Origin: Ignelater luminosus
Lineage: Eukaryota; Arthropoda; Insecta; Coleoptera; Elateridae
Direction of reading: 5' to 3'
Assembly (NCBI GenBank): GCA_011009095.1
Contig: VTPC01000676.1
Span: 52,049-116,048, forward strand
DNA: 64,000 nucleotides
Part shown: one piece after another, positions 38,901 through 51,177 of the stretch
Layout: each line of letters starts with the position of its first letter
Numbering within the stretch: position 1 is the stretch's first letter
Position numbers and translations under genes: made by a program
Notes under the pieces: model-generated
Seen by the model: the letters and a program-made list of their open reading frames with translations, nothing else
What the model was told of the DNA's origin: nothing
Database searches by the model: none

Positions 38901-39276
38901 GAGTTATCGAGAAACGCAAAACATAAGTTCACTTACTTTTATATACTGTAGGACTCCCTGTATATTTTGGTATTTTATTTCTATTTATTATTATTTTTGC
39001 TGTTTACAAACATATACAGCACTATAGAATTCTAAGCTTAACAGTGTTTGGGTTAGTCTATTTTGTGGTGTGAAATGCGAATTTCGTAAATTGCTGTTGG
39101 TATAATTAACAAATCTTCGTTTATACAATTCGTGACAAAAGTTTTGACTACACTGTATGTTATTTCTTAAGAATGTATAAGTATTTACTCGTTACTCTCT
39201 AGATCTCCGCTCCTGATTGATAGTTTAAACTGTAAATATAAGTACTCACTTCTTAGCAATGATATAAGGTATACCA
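32934..39276. other. AT-rich non-coding DNA
   Basis: About 6 kb of mostly very AT-rich sequence has no recognisable gene. An ACAGGGTTGTTC word near 36180 and a CTCCCTGTATAT word near 38953 look like unpaired ends of old DNA transposons. Nothing else can be supported. Confidence 0.5.
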
Positions 39277-40541
39277 GGTGTATACCTATGAAATGAGACT
39301 TTCAGCTATTAGACCACAGATGTCGCTAGGAGTATTTTTAAACTGTCCCAAATGTCTTATTTTTTTCGTCTGTCATCTGTCAACAATATTCAATTTATTG
39401 TTTGTGATGCTTCATACAACAACGCATTTTTTTCGCTCTTAAAAATGTCGAATTTCGTGCCTTCAAACTACGATTTGCGGACATCGTTGATTTTCTGTTA
39501 TCAATTGAAGAAAAACGCTTCTCAAGCTCATCAAATGCTTATAGAAGCTTACGGTGGACATGCTCTAAGCAGAGCACAGTGCTTCAGGTGGTTTGAAAAA
39601 TTCCGAAGTGGTGATTTTAGCGTGGAGAACGAGGAACGTGGCCGGCCACCGAAAAAGTTTGAGGACACCGAATTGCAAGCATTGTTGAATGAAGATGATG
39701 GTCAAACGCAAGAAATGATGGCAGAGCAGTTGGGAGTGACCCAAAAAACCATTTGCAAACGTTTGAAAGACATGGGCATGATTTTAAAGGTCGGAAGATG
39801 GGTGCCGCATGAACTGACTGAAAGGCAGCAAGAGAACCGAAAAACCACTTGTGAAATGCTGCTCTCCCGGTTCAAAAGGAAGTCTTTTTTGCATCGAATC
39901 GTTACGGATGTATTTCTCCAATCCCAAGCGTAAACGATCGTATGGTCTGCTCGGCCACAAGCCAAAATCAACGGCCAAACCAAATCGCTTCGGCCGCCAG
40001 GCAATGCTGTGTGTTTTCTGGGATCAGCATGGTATGATTTGGTACGAGCTATTAAAACCAGGTGAAACAGTTGACGGTGCACGCTACCAACGACAATTGG
40101 CCGATTTGAACAGCGCTATACACCGAAAACGCCCAGAATATGCCGATCGGCGTCACAAAGTAATTTTTCTTGATGACAATGCACCACCACATCGAACAAG
40201 AGCGACCCGGGAATTGGTGGAGACGTACGATTGGGAACCGCTGGTGCATGCGGCTTACTCACCAGACTTTGCGCCTTCCGATTATCATTTGTTTGCATCG
40301 ATGGGCCACGCACTTTCCGAGCAGCGCTTCAATTCTCACGAAGAAGCCAAAAAATGGCTCGATGATTGGTTTGCGGCCAAAGACGGCCAATTTTTTTGGC
40401 GCGGCATTCACAAATTGCCTGAGAGATGGGTAAAATGTGTCGCTAGCGATGGCTATTATTTTGAAGATTAAATTTGTAACCATTTTTTGTTAATAAACGT
40501 TTAAAATTGAAAAACAAAGTCTCATTTCATAGGTATACACC
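39277..40541 (+). mobile_element. Mariner, mauritiana (Mos1-like) subfamily
   Basis: The element is 1265 bp with terminal inverted repeats 39277-39302 and 40516-40541, identical over 26 bp and starting GGTGTATACCTATGAAATG. The right flank is TA (40542-40543) and the left flank is CA (39275-39276), so the TA duplication seems to have lost one base to substitution. It contains a plus-strand transposase that closely follows the Mos1 type of Drosophila mariner throughout. Confidence 0.92.
39445..40471 (+). pseudogene. Mos1-like transposase lacking first Asp
   Basis: The ATG at 39445 begins MSNFVPSNYDLRTSLIF. The frame runs through the DNA-binding region and the GRWVPHELTERQ linker signature of mauritiana mariners to FLHRIVT at about 39,905. 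There the sequence jumps to MYFSNPKRKRSYG in another frame. Compared with the family pattern (IVTGDEKWIYF), about 14 bp are missing, which removes the first catalytic Asp and shifts the frame. The rest continues open to TAA at 40469-40471, with Asp in FLDDNAPPH, Asp in YSPDFAPSD (34 residues apart) and the normal WVKCVASDGYYFED end. One small deletion therefore explains its inactivity. Confidence 0.92.
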
Positions 40542-40543
40542 TA

Positions 40544-41479
40544 TGTATATCAAGTATTTAGCTTGGAAAGTTCAATTTTACTCGAAAACGGCACTTTCCA
40601 CAAAAATATACAAAAGTATGGTTTTGCTGTTTTTTTAGTAATGCAATCCATATATTCTTAAACAAAAGTACTCGTTTCTCTTGAACCACTGCCACTTACC
40701 GATTATAAAAATGCATAAAAAGGTAGTTCGTTTTTCTAGTTGCTTTGTAGATATTGAAGAAATAATAAATTTGCTTAAACGACTGCACACCCCGTATACC
40801 TAAAACGCATCGTCTTGCATAGAAAAGTCTTGACCGTTGTTGTTGTGTGGCCAAGTACTATTTATTATAGAAATATAGTCCTAGACTGTTTACTCTTACC
40901 TTGGACGCTGTGGTATACCTAGTCCTTAATATCTTTGAATGCACAACTGCTTAAGCATCAGGGCAAACATCTCAATGGATTCGTTTGAAATTATCGTCTT
41001 AAAATTCTCTAGTTTACCTTCATTTCTAAAACACTCCAAACCCAAGAAAAGGCACAAACATGTACAAGTAATACCATGCTAAAAGATTGACGTAGAGGAT
41101 TAGAAATGCACCTAATCAGGAACAACTGAGACTAAATAAATGTGAGTTACAACTGTCTGACTGTTCGTTTCTAATTTATTAGTAAACTTTCCTCCATGAG
41201 ACAATTGAGGATTTTGTAATCTTTTTTATTTCTTGGACACATACAAAGGTTGCATTTTTAAAACTTGAAATTGAACTAAGGTGACTTATGGAAATTTTTT
41301 GCAATGGACTGTAAACTGTAAAGAGTTTAGTGCGTCGATTCATCTGTATATCAGCAGCTTCAAAGCAAGCAAATAAACGTCAAAAAGCCACCAAAAACGC
41401 CAAACTCTTAAAAAGTTATTCTCTCCTTCAGTTATCAAGTAGTGAAATTTTGAAAGTAGAATAAGTGATATTGACTTGT
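40544..41479. other. Non-coding DNA
   Basis: No gene or repeat recognised. Confidence 0.45.
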
Positions 41480-42440
41480 AAACAGATCGTGGGATACCGA
41501 CGGCCTGGACCTCAAGACCTGCTAGTTATAGTAAGAAGCAATGTAGTGCCGGGTGACTGACGCAACAGTAATGATCTCGCTCTAAGACGTTTCAATCGCA
41601 GACCCCAGGACAACGCGGCAGCTAAGGCTCGACGGCTACAGATGGCACTCCTCTCCATGGATTTTCGGACATTCCAGACTGCCGTTCCAGGTGGCAACCA
41701 AAGTAGATGGTGAGCCAGTTCGCAGACTACAGGTCTACGATTCTCCGGACGGGGTGGTAGTCTGGCTCGAGTTCTAGTGATAAATTGTCGATGGTTAAGA
41801 CAGGACACTGATCAGCCCACAGTATTCGCGTACGCCGACGTTCTATCGTATTGATGAGCGTCAGTTAGAAATATAAGTAGAAGTCGTATATGGGAACCTT
41901 AGTCATAGTGAGCCTGTTGAAACGCAGAGACGGATTGCGCACCCAAGACTAAGCAAATCTGGAGCGTCATTTCAAGGACTTGCGTGACGAATACAGTGTC
42001 AAAAAGCATCCAGCTAGCAGGATGCAGAAATAACGGAGCTTTGTTTGCGAAGTATGGCGGTGGGAGGGCCAGAGCACTGTTAATAGCCAGGACAATGATG
42101 GCGAAAAGACAGCTTTTTTTACCTTTTGGTGAAGAGTTGTGTCGAATGGCCAAACAAATAATATTGGCAGATGCTGTGGGGTTTTGGTGATTTACGTAGT
42201 GCCTCACCTCTCGGCGATACATCGCAGAACCAACCTAAAGAGCGCGGACAGTTTGACCGTAACTTGTAGACTTGAAATGAAAGACGACCTGGATCACCAA
42301 TTCCCAGAGGGCGTCTGAAGCATGATGGAAGGAACTTCCGGCGACCGGAGTGAAAGTTCCTCTTTAATGCAAGTATAGAAGTGGTGGAGGTACTTTATCA
42401 ACATCAACACTCTGCCGCACAACACCAGACTCTCAAATAA
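41480..42440. other. GC-richer block of unknown origin
   Basis: Almost 1 kb has distinctly higher GC than its neighbours, with overlapping open frames on both strands (for example 41512-41808 minus, 41899-42222 minus, 41984-42190 plus). None shows a known motif and none is clearly the real frame. Composition and sharp edges suggest a decayed inserted element, possibly a retroelement. This is not proven. Confidence 0.35.
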
Positions 42441-45399
42441 CTTCAGCCTTTGTTCTAAAATAAATACTTCTAAAAGTAACAAAAGATTCCTGTCATTTTT
42501 CGTATATTTTGTACAAGAAGAGCGGATTTTGCGTAGAGTAGTCTTTCCTGACGGTATAGCTCATAATGTCTTAACTGATAGACAGGTATTAAACATTCAT
42601 CAAGTTCTTGCAGCGCAGTTTGCAAACGAACAGCTACTAAGTGTATTATAGTGGGCTTAGTTATAGGATAATCTTTTATAGTCAGTTATAGGACATTGTA
42701 ATAGGTTTTTAATCTACAAAAGTGTATACTTTGTGATTTTTCTGTAAAAAAGAACAGAAAACTGTGAATTCAGCTTAGTTGACTCTTGTGACTCAGTGAC
42801 ACCTTGTAGAACTTCCCGTATGTGTTTAAAGCCTTTTCTCAAAGTAAAAGATATAGAGGTTGTTTACGTCCAGACCTGCTTTAATTCTGTGATCAGTGAG
42901 TTAAAAAATTATTGACATTAATGGAAGATAGCACTATATTCTGTTTTAATCTATGAGGAATGTGAGCGATTTTTATTTAAGAGACTTGCCCTAATAGCGT
43001 ACTCGAGATAGACTAGCTGATTGATTGTTGATTTAAATTTCCTGAAATTAATTTTAAAACTACAGAAAGAGTTGTTTTTCCAAAAGCCGTATGAGATGAG
43101 AGCTAACAATTGTTTGTTCAGAATTTTTGCTGAGGCAACATGACAGAGGTGATGGTCTTTGTTCTTGCATTTTTATACTATTGTCTTGGTTGTCAAATAA
43201 GTTCTCCTTCAAGTTCTATTTTGTAATAAAACAAAAGACAATCTCAAAGGCTTGCTTTTAGTTACTTATGACTTTTTTCTTTACCATTTCTTCATAATAT
43301 TTTAATCCGTTAAGAACACATTGGGCTTTAAAACGTCATCAAGTTAATCTTCAAAATAGACAGCTTTTTGTTAATTTAACCTTGTGTCTCTTACAGTTTA
43401 TGACATTTATTTTATATCAGAGATGTAATAAGTAGTCCGTACATAGTACCCTACGCATAAAATGTTCTGTGTCGCTCTTCCTCAGGAGACCTTTTCCTCT
43501 AGTGGGATTGGCATGACGCATGATAAAGTACTTACTAAACTCTTCTTGCCTTATACTATTTTGTATTTCGACTTGAGTCGAATCCAATTTAGTCTTTCGT
43601 GTAAGCTCAATACAATGATAAATTTCAGATATGACTTTTAGGCAAGTAATTTATTTAGATTTTATAGGTGTTGGCAGTTATCTTACGTTTTAAGGTATTG
43701 GCAAATATTAAATAATATAAGTATTCAGTTGAATGGATTTTAAATTTAAACAACTGATTCATTTATAATTTATGAAAAAAATCTTTCATTGGAATTACTA
43801 AGTAGCAAGTTCAGGTCGAAATCTACGAGACTACCAAAATAGAGGACGGCAAAAAAAGTAATAATAATAATAATAATAGCATTTACTGCCGTGTTCATAA
43901 TGATTGATTAATTACATACCAATACATACTTTTTTCTCCTTTTTGCAAAGTCTTATGGTCCTTCCTGTAAATGTGATACCTTTTAAAAATTTCCAAGATT
44001 ATTAGGCGTAAAATCAATGTTAAGGTTATAACAAGATCTGTCAAACTATAAAAATACAAAGCTTTTCTCCTCTTTTTTTCTGATGTTTGTAATTAATTTA
44101 AGAATAGAATTGCGAAAACAGAATTACCATTAAACACTAACTATTTTACTCTTGTAGTAGGTAACGGTCGGTTAGTCATGACTCATGAGTTTCACATCAC
44201 TGGTTATGCAATTGTCAGAATATCCTGAATTTAAAGATTGATGTTTTTTTGTTTAATGATCACCCAAAAATACAGTTAATGTAGGCACTTTCGAAATATA
44301 AATTGAAAAAATGAAAACTGCCATATCTCTATTAAATATTAAGAAAAATTGTTTTTTATAGAGAAGACGTTTGAAACCAATGCAGAAATACTCGTTGATG
44401 ACTGTCAGAAATAGTGCCCTAACCGTCGTGTAAAGTGTGTAAAGTGCAAGTCACCGTTAAGATTGACCTCTCAATTCGTTATCTCAGCTGGACTCCAACT
44501 GCTCTGTGATCTCAGGATAGGATTAGTTGCAGCCCGTCGTGTTACTAATGTTATCACGCCGAAGTTTCAAACGGGTCAAACGTGCGATAGAGTATTGTTA
44601 GCGCATTTCGTCGCTATAATTGGAATTAGACTAGAATAGATGGGGGCTACGTAAGTAATTTAGAAGGTTGAATTCTAGGAGAAGAAGGAAGTCAATTTAT
44701 AATGATTGATACGTCCTTTCGTGCCACTGCCAGATCCGTATTTCCCGTACACGCTATGCGTTTGCTGACCCACACAGTCAACTTCGTTTTGCTCCCTTTA
44801 TTTCTAATTCATGTATACATTTGGTTTGTATTGGGCACTAAATCAAATTGTGTTATTATAGGACACGACTTTTGGCAGTTTTCGATATAACGTTAAAAAT
44901 TAAAATACATTAACACATTTTTACTGTAACTTAAATTGTTTAAGTACCTGAATTTCAATATTTCTATTGCTTGCATAATAACTTGAGTAGTACATACGTT
45001 AAATAAACTGAGACGAGTTTTAAAGTGAAATATTTTAAAAAAGAGTTTACTGAATTTTAAAGACTTTTTACAGGAGCTCGTTTTTAGTTTTTTTGCCATT
45101 TATTTGGTTTTTTGTATTGCATCAGGTTTTGAATGACATGTTAGGAATCTTGCTTTAAACGTAATCAGTTTAATTCACATGGGCCAGTTTTTGCAGTTTA
45201 AGTAAATTTCAGAATAAGACTAAGTGGACATCGTCTATTACCATTTAGACAGTAATTAATGCACTTCAAAAATCTCAATCTATTCACAACATCAACAAGT
45301 TCTATTATTTTTGGACAGGTTACAATTTTTGGGATTTATTACTGCCTACTGAAAATAAGTAAACTTCCTGTGTTTCTCTTCTCTAGGACGGCGCCGTTT
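42441..45399. other. Non-coding DNA with microsatellite
   Basis: No supported gene. A TAA/ATA microsatellite lies at 43859-43878. A somewhat GC-richer stretch at about 44,440-44,790 has no recognisable coding frame. Confidence 0.45.
43859..43878. repeat. TAA microsatellite
   Basis: Six uninterrupted TAA units flanked by AT-rich DNA. Confidence 0.85.
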
Positions 45400-45555
45400 C
45401 TAGGGTATGAGTTGCCCGTGTGCAAGACTATATTTGCCGCCCCTTCTTATTTTCCACATATCAGTTGTTAACGTATGTTCCGAGGACGTTGTCTCATACC
45501 CGTCGAACATCACAATAACAGATGAGCCAAATTGTTTGTGAACATGCTGCACGTA
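45400..45555 (-). pseudogene. Transposable-element protein fragment
   Basis: A minus-strand frame reads YVQHVHKQFGSSVIVMFDGYE and then DMWKIRRGG before a stop. The block 'xVxFDGYE... (K/R)xxxHxRR' is familiar from proteins repeated many times in insect and other animal genomes and linked to mobile elements. I cannot name the class. The fragment is short, with stops and apparent frameshifts on both sides. Confidence 0.35.
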
Positions 45556-47053
45556 TGCCTAGGCTATTTGTTCCAAAGTAATCGGACGCTGTCAGACAGA
45601 CGCGTAAAGAAGGCAACAACCATTTAGCAGCGTGTAACCAGTTTAGCTGTCAGAATCTTCTTCGGGAGCAGTATTGGGAAAAAATTTTTTAGTGTTCACC
45701 TCGCTATCTTCCATATTGAAAATTTGTTGAAAAGAGCAGATGGTTTAAACGGCAGCTCGAATTTTAAATACTCCGTTGAATTCCCTTTAAATTTCATGAC
45801 ACATCAAACGAGAATCCAGCCATTTATGCAAAGAAGCATAAATAGTCTGATTCTATGACCACAGAGAGTGATTTTGCCGCCATACTTTGAAAGTATTATC
45901 ATTTCGTTCAGTCACCAAGGCTATTATACTGTTCGAAATACATCCTCAAATAGCCACACAAGATAAAGTGTTCGTTTATTATTTTTGGATCGTAATGGTT
46001 CTACATATAAAAGATACCGACTTCTTAATTGTTTCTCTGTTGGTGAAGATGTGAAGATTAAGAAGCATTGCAAGTACTTACTTTGGCCGCATGTTTCACT
46101 TATTTTATCAACACTCTGTGGGCGAAAATGATTACTTTCTAAAAGTCACCAAGAGCTTGTTATTAATGAATCTCCAGAATCAGAATCAGTTCAACTCAGG
46201 TCAGAATATTCCAATTTATTTGAGGTACACTCTTGCATCATTCGCAGTTTTGACAGACCTACATATGTTATTCAACGCAGCTGCTTCTTTGTGTTGACTC
46301 TAACCTTACTTCTTTGTTTATCTTTTTTTGGGATCTCCATAATAATTTATTCTCCGGGTAGTTTTTTGCATAAATTGTTATTTGGAGTACAATTAGTTTT
46401 AAAATTAAAATTATTCTGGACGAATTGTAATATACCTTACAATATGGAACTACTTTCATAGTGACAACTAGGTTTTCTTTTTAATTCACCTATAAAAGGG
46501 CTTGCCTCTCACATAAACATCTGTTTTGTATTTACCATTTCCTGTAATACCATTGCTGTAAGGAATCTGCCATTTTGCAATATTATACAATTGACACCCT
46601 TGGCAGAAACGAAGGCATGGATTAGGGCACATACACTACTTTAAAAGATAAACGGTACATGACTAAAAAACCAAACAAAGTTGAGTTTCATGTAGGCGTT
46701 TCAATAAACCAAAGGATGTCAATGGCATTATGGGAGGGAGAAGTTATAACATATACGAGTATTCTGTAGATAGATGAAACTTTATTAGATACCTATTCTT
46801 TTATTTCTAGGTATGTAGTCACTTTACGATTTCGATAACTCTTCAGATTTTGCACACTGTATGATGCGTACCTTAGGCCAAAATATTTTGATTGATCTGA
46901 AATTATATTGCAACATCAAGAACAAATTTAAGGACAGTGACTACAACAAGTGTTTCTTGCCTAGAAACATTCTTGAAAATCACTGAGCTGTTCCAAAAAG
47001 TTAAAGAAACCCTTCTAAAGTAAACTTTACTGACATCGGGTCATCCTAAGACC
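45556..47053. other. Non-coding DNA
   Basis: No gene recognised; moderately AT-rich with no clear repeats. Confidence 0.45.
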
Positions 47054-48214
47054 GAAATAGTCTATTCCCCAAGAAATTCTGCTAGGTTGGGTCAAACAAG
47101 CATTTTTTTTTCTGAGTTCAAAATTTGTAATGTGAGTTACACGACTTTTTACATCGTTTTAAGGTTTTTCGCCGATTACTCGTAAACAATCAAATTTTGC
47201 GATTTTTTCTTTAGATTCGTGTTCAAAACATCAGGTGCTATTTATTAGTAGACACCATTTTACCACGCTATCTTCAATCTCTTTGAAGGGGTCAAGTTTT
47301 TACAGTTTATTAGAAATTTGAAAATTACGTTGCCCGTTTTAGGGTTGCATTCAACAAAGTCTCCGTGGTTGATACTTCAAGACATCTGATGAAAGAAACA
47401 AAAGATTCCGATCACAGCCAACTGCAATGGTTCAAAGGTGGTCAAAATCGGATTTTGTGGAATATCTTACCCAAAACGCAATCAAAGGTCGTCCAAACTC
47501 GGTTCATACATATTGTGTTGTCATTAAGTATCATTCGCGGTTTAAAAAGTCACATCTCGATGGGACGTTTTGTTCTATAAATATGCCGGAAAAACATCTC
47601 TCCCTAAATTTCGGGGTAGGGAGTGAAGAAATGCAGAGGATCGCTGCACTTACACCAATCTTGTCTAGAAGTTTGTATCTAATAACACATATTCAAATTC
47701 CGTTGCGATCGGCGAATGTTTAGTATTTTTCGTCATTTGTGCAAAATGGCCAAAACAGACCACCACCTTCTGTCCGCAAATGCAACTTGCTTATCTGTTA
47801 CTGTTAGCGAGAAAAGGATTTTTAGAATTGAATTTGGATCAATTTTTCATGACATCTAGAGGTAAAGTCTGAGAAGATAAAAAAACTTGTTTCACTGATT
47901 CTGTAGACATATGTTCCTAAGTAGAACAAAACCCCTTGGTGTTATTTCGATATCTTCGGGAAATACAATGGTGACTCCTACTGACGGACGTCTATGGATT
48001 AGAATTTGCTCAATACTGAACACATGATCACAGGAATCATTTTTGAAACCCAAGGAGTGGGTATTTTGAATTGATATACTTAGTAGGTAAGCTTATTTCC
48101 TTTGACTTGAGCTACAACATTAACAAATAATGTAATTCATATTACAAACTTTGAACTCAGAAAAAACGCTTATTTGACTTAACCTAGCAGAGTGCCTGGA
48201 GGAAAAGACTATTT
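47054..48214. mobile_element. DNA transposon with long inverted repeats
   Basis: The segment from about 47,054 to 47,155 and the reverse complement of about 48,105-48,214 match over roughly 100 bp with scattered mismatches. Both contain CTGCTAGGTT, then GTCAAA(C/T)AAGC, then TTTTTTCTGAGTTCAAA and TTTGTAAT. The 1.16-kb unit is thus a terminal-inverted-repeat element. Its interior has plus-strand frames (for example 47365-47580 and 47427-47723) without recognisable transposase motifs. It may be a non-autonomous element or one whose gene is too decayed to read. Confidence 0.7.
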
Positions 48215-49600
48215 TGATCAGATATTAGCAATGTTCGTTGAGAAACTCTATTTTAGAACATTCTCACTTCATTTTGATGCTTTGTATTATTAATAAATGG
48301 TAAGTATAAGAATTATAATGCCCTCTCGGTATTTAATAAAATTCGAGGTTACATCATTTCAACTTACATGTTATATTCACGTTAAATAAAACAAAAACTT
48401 TTTTTTGAAAGCAAAACCTTTCAATCACATTTATTTTCAAACCTTTATTAATGAGCAAAAACCTTTTCACTTAAAAATTCATAACAACAAAAAAAAATGA
48501 TGAAAATTCAAAATTACGCTTCACTAATATTGTACCAGATTACGAACCTCATTTCATGTTATCAGATTTAAATCTATTCGTACTTTTCGTGTTTCGGTTA
48601 ATTATTAAATAACTATTAACCTTTGACTTTTGATAGCATATACCTCACTACACGTTTCATTTAACATTCAACGTGAAGCTGTTTCAATAAATTAAAATTC
48701 TCCCTATTGAATAAAATCAGAAAACATAATTATTACTGTTACCGATAGAAATGTATGGATGGAAATAATGATAAATTGAGAAAAAAGTATTATTTTAATT
48801 CAGATAAACATCAAAACAAAAATAAAAAAATTAGTACTAAAATTCCATTATAAACACCTTTTATAGGTAGACTTTCGGTAATAAAAGAAGAAAAACACTT
48901 TTTGCCAGAGTAAATTGCTTAACCACGACTAAAAAGGGTGTAATAAGATTAGCTGAACCGAACGGCAAGCTTATAGGTAGTTTCTGCCAGGTTTTGATTT
49001 GATGATGCCGATAATATGCGGTTATAAAAGCAGCTGCTGACCACTCCCAGCATTTATCAAAATTACTATTTTGATGAAGAAATGAGATTTAGTCGGTCCA
49101 CCTCTTGCAGGTGCATTCTTGTTTTGGTTCCCATGGCCGATATTTTACTTAAAGTATGTTTAGCTCAGTTTTACATCATTTTTAAAATTTTGAAAAGTAA
49201 AAATAATAATATCATTAATATGGAATTCCTTTAGTATTTCTTAAATTTATTTTTTTACGTTGTGAAGTAGCACAAACACATCGTAGTTACAATCTATAAT
49301 CTAATAATATTCAACTAAATGATCGTTATGTCTTTGAAAGAAAAAATCTTATTTTTAAATATTTGAAAATAAATGCTTGATGATTTTTAATTTCCCTCAC
49401 CACTTCAAACACCGTTAATGTACTGAAAATGAATGGTAATGCACATACAAACTTTACACTGGAATTTATACTTGCATTAAATTCTTGAAACCTTACAGAC
49501 TGTACCTTATCATCTGTGTTAGGATACAGATCGTGTTCGTTAAAATAACAACTACAAGCCCTAGAAAGAATATCTTCACACTTTGTTTACGCAGTACCTT
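48215..49600. other. Non-coding DNA
   Basis: Very AT-rich; nothing recognised. Confidence 0.45.
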
Positions 49601-49603
49601 TGA

Positions 49604-49731
49604 TTCAACAGCTGATGCAATTAAAAAGACATCATCCGCATATTTCACAAAATCTCTTTCTGATACGTATAACGTGTAATAAACAGTACAGGGCTCAAAA
49701 TAAAGCCCTCTGGTAGTATGCCCATCTTTTC
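49604..49731 (-). pseudogene. Non-LTR reverse transcriptase remnant
   Basis: On the minus strand, MGILPEGFILSPVLF (complement of about 49,681-49,725) matches the conserved 'GVPQGSVLSPLLF' palm motif. A short distance later in another frame comes DFVKYADDVFLIASAVESK, with the catalytic YADD box at 49631-49642. The frame change and the absence of surrounding RT motifs show a decayed fragment. The motif order and spacing fit a non-LTR (LINE) reverse transcriptase with an internal deletion between the two motifs. Confidence 0.7.
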
Positions 49732-50415
49732 AGATCCTAATCCTGGCATCTAACTCCGAGTAAATAAAAAAAAAATAAAACACTTTCTTACCGTTTTCTT
49801 ACTGATTCAAATCTATCAAATAAGAATCTCTCAAATATAGGATTCCTGGTAAAACCAAAACTCTTTGGTAAAACCAAGACAAACCATAAAAGAATTGGCA
49901 AAAATGTTCAGAAAAGATTACAAGTTTTGATGTAAGCGTCTTTTGATCAGATTGATTATTGATTTTAAAAAATGCAGATATGGTTGGAGGAAACTTGCGA
50001 AAGACAAAAGATTTTTCCTTAATCTAGAAACAAACAACTGCTTAAAAAGATTCTAGTCCTAAAATAAGATGAACAACTGGATTCTTGGAAACCAGATCTT
50101 TAATAATTTCTTAAAGAACTCCTTTGGTAGATTGTAATTCATTAATTGAAGATCATTACAGAAGACCTGAACCCTCGTCAACAAAGATTTTTCAAGATAA
50201 AGATTTTCTTTTTTTGCATGGAGCACCATAATGAATTCTCATACACTATAAGCACAATAATTATGTTTATTTAAGTAGTACAGTCTGATCCGTTTAAACT
50301 GGCATAAAATGAAACTGCCGTTATTAGTTACTATACGCAACAGCTTAGATCTCAAACTTTGACTAAGAGACGAACAATGGGAGTTACTTATCTGTACGTG
50401 AAGACTTTATAACTA

Positions 50416-50841
50416 CGAAAGCCCTGAAGGGCCAATGTAAATTTTTTAACTGGAGATTTCCGGATGACATGGCAAGTCGAAATTTTCAACTGATAACTGG
50501 ACATTTCCAGATGACAACTGAAAATCTCCAAATGACAACTAGAAATCTCCAGATGTTAGTTAGATTTTCAATATTTTCTAATAGGAAGTTTCCAAATGGT
50601 AACTAGTAATCTCCAGATAACAACTAGAAGTTTTCAGATAACAACTGAAAATTTTCAGATAATAACTGCAATTTTCATATGGCTAGTGGAAATTTCCAGA
50701 TATCATTTGGAAATTTGCAATCACCATTATTGGAAATTTCCATTTGTTATCTAGACATTAACATTTGTCATCTGAAAATTTTTACTTGTAATCTGGGAAT
50801 GTCCAGTTCAAGAAATTTTCATTGACCCTTCAGGGCTATCG
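50416..50841. mobile_element. Fold-back element of palindromic 21-bp repeats
   Basis: The element is 426 bp, flanked by TA at 50414-50415 and 50842-50843. Its ends are inverted copies: CGAAAGCCCTGAAGGGCCAA on the left, and on the right the complement of CGATAGCCCTGAAGGGTCAA, continuing to an AACTGGA-like motif. The interior is about 18 copies of a 21-bp unit built from the palindrome CTGGAAATTTCCAG plus a spacer resembling ATGACAA. In the left part the spacer reads ATGACAA or ATAACAA. In the right part it reads as the complement (TTGTCAT, TTGTTAT), so the array reverses direction at about 50,690. It could fold on itself both unit by unit and end to end. No protein is encoded. Confidence 0.75.
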
Positions 50842-51177
50842 TATATAATGAGCAAAATTTCTTCGGTTGATTCAGTGGTGTGCCATGCATCAAAACGTTT
50901 ACAACGTGCATTCAGATATGCATCTAGTATCTGTGAGGCTCCCTCCTACAGACATGTTAAGAGTTGGTACCAAACATTTAGAAAAAGAGGCTAATCTTTG
51001 AGAAAACATGCCCTTGAGTCAATTAGGTACTCCACAAATGCTGGAAAATACATGCAAATCTGCATTTGCAATATACCATATATCGTAAAACCAAGACCGC
51101 CATATTGAAATTTTCTATACTTTAGAAAACTTTTACATTATAAAAGTGGTTTTTTTTAATATCAAACATTACAATTA

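Noticed and set aside
39702..40082. Minus-strand frame of 126 codons
   Set aside because: Antisense shadow of the Mos1-like transposase.
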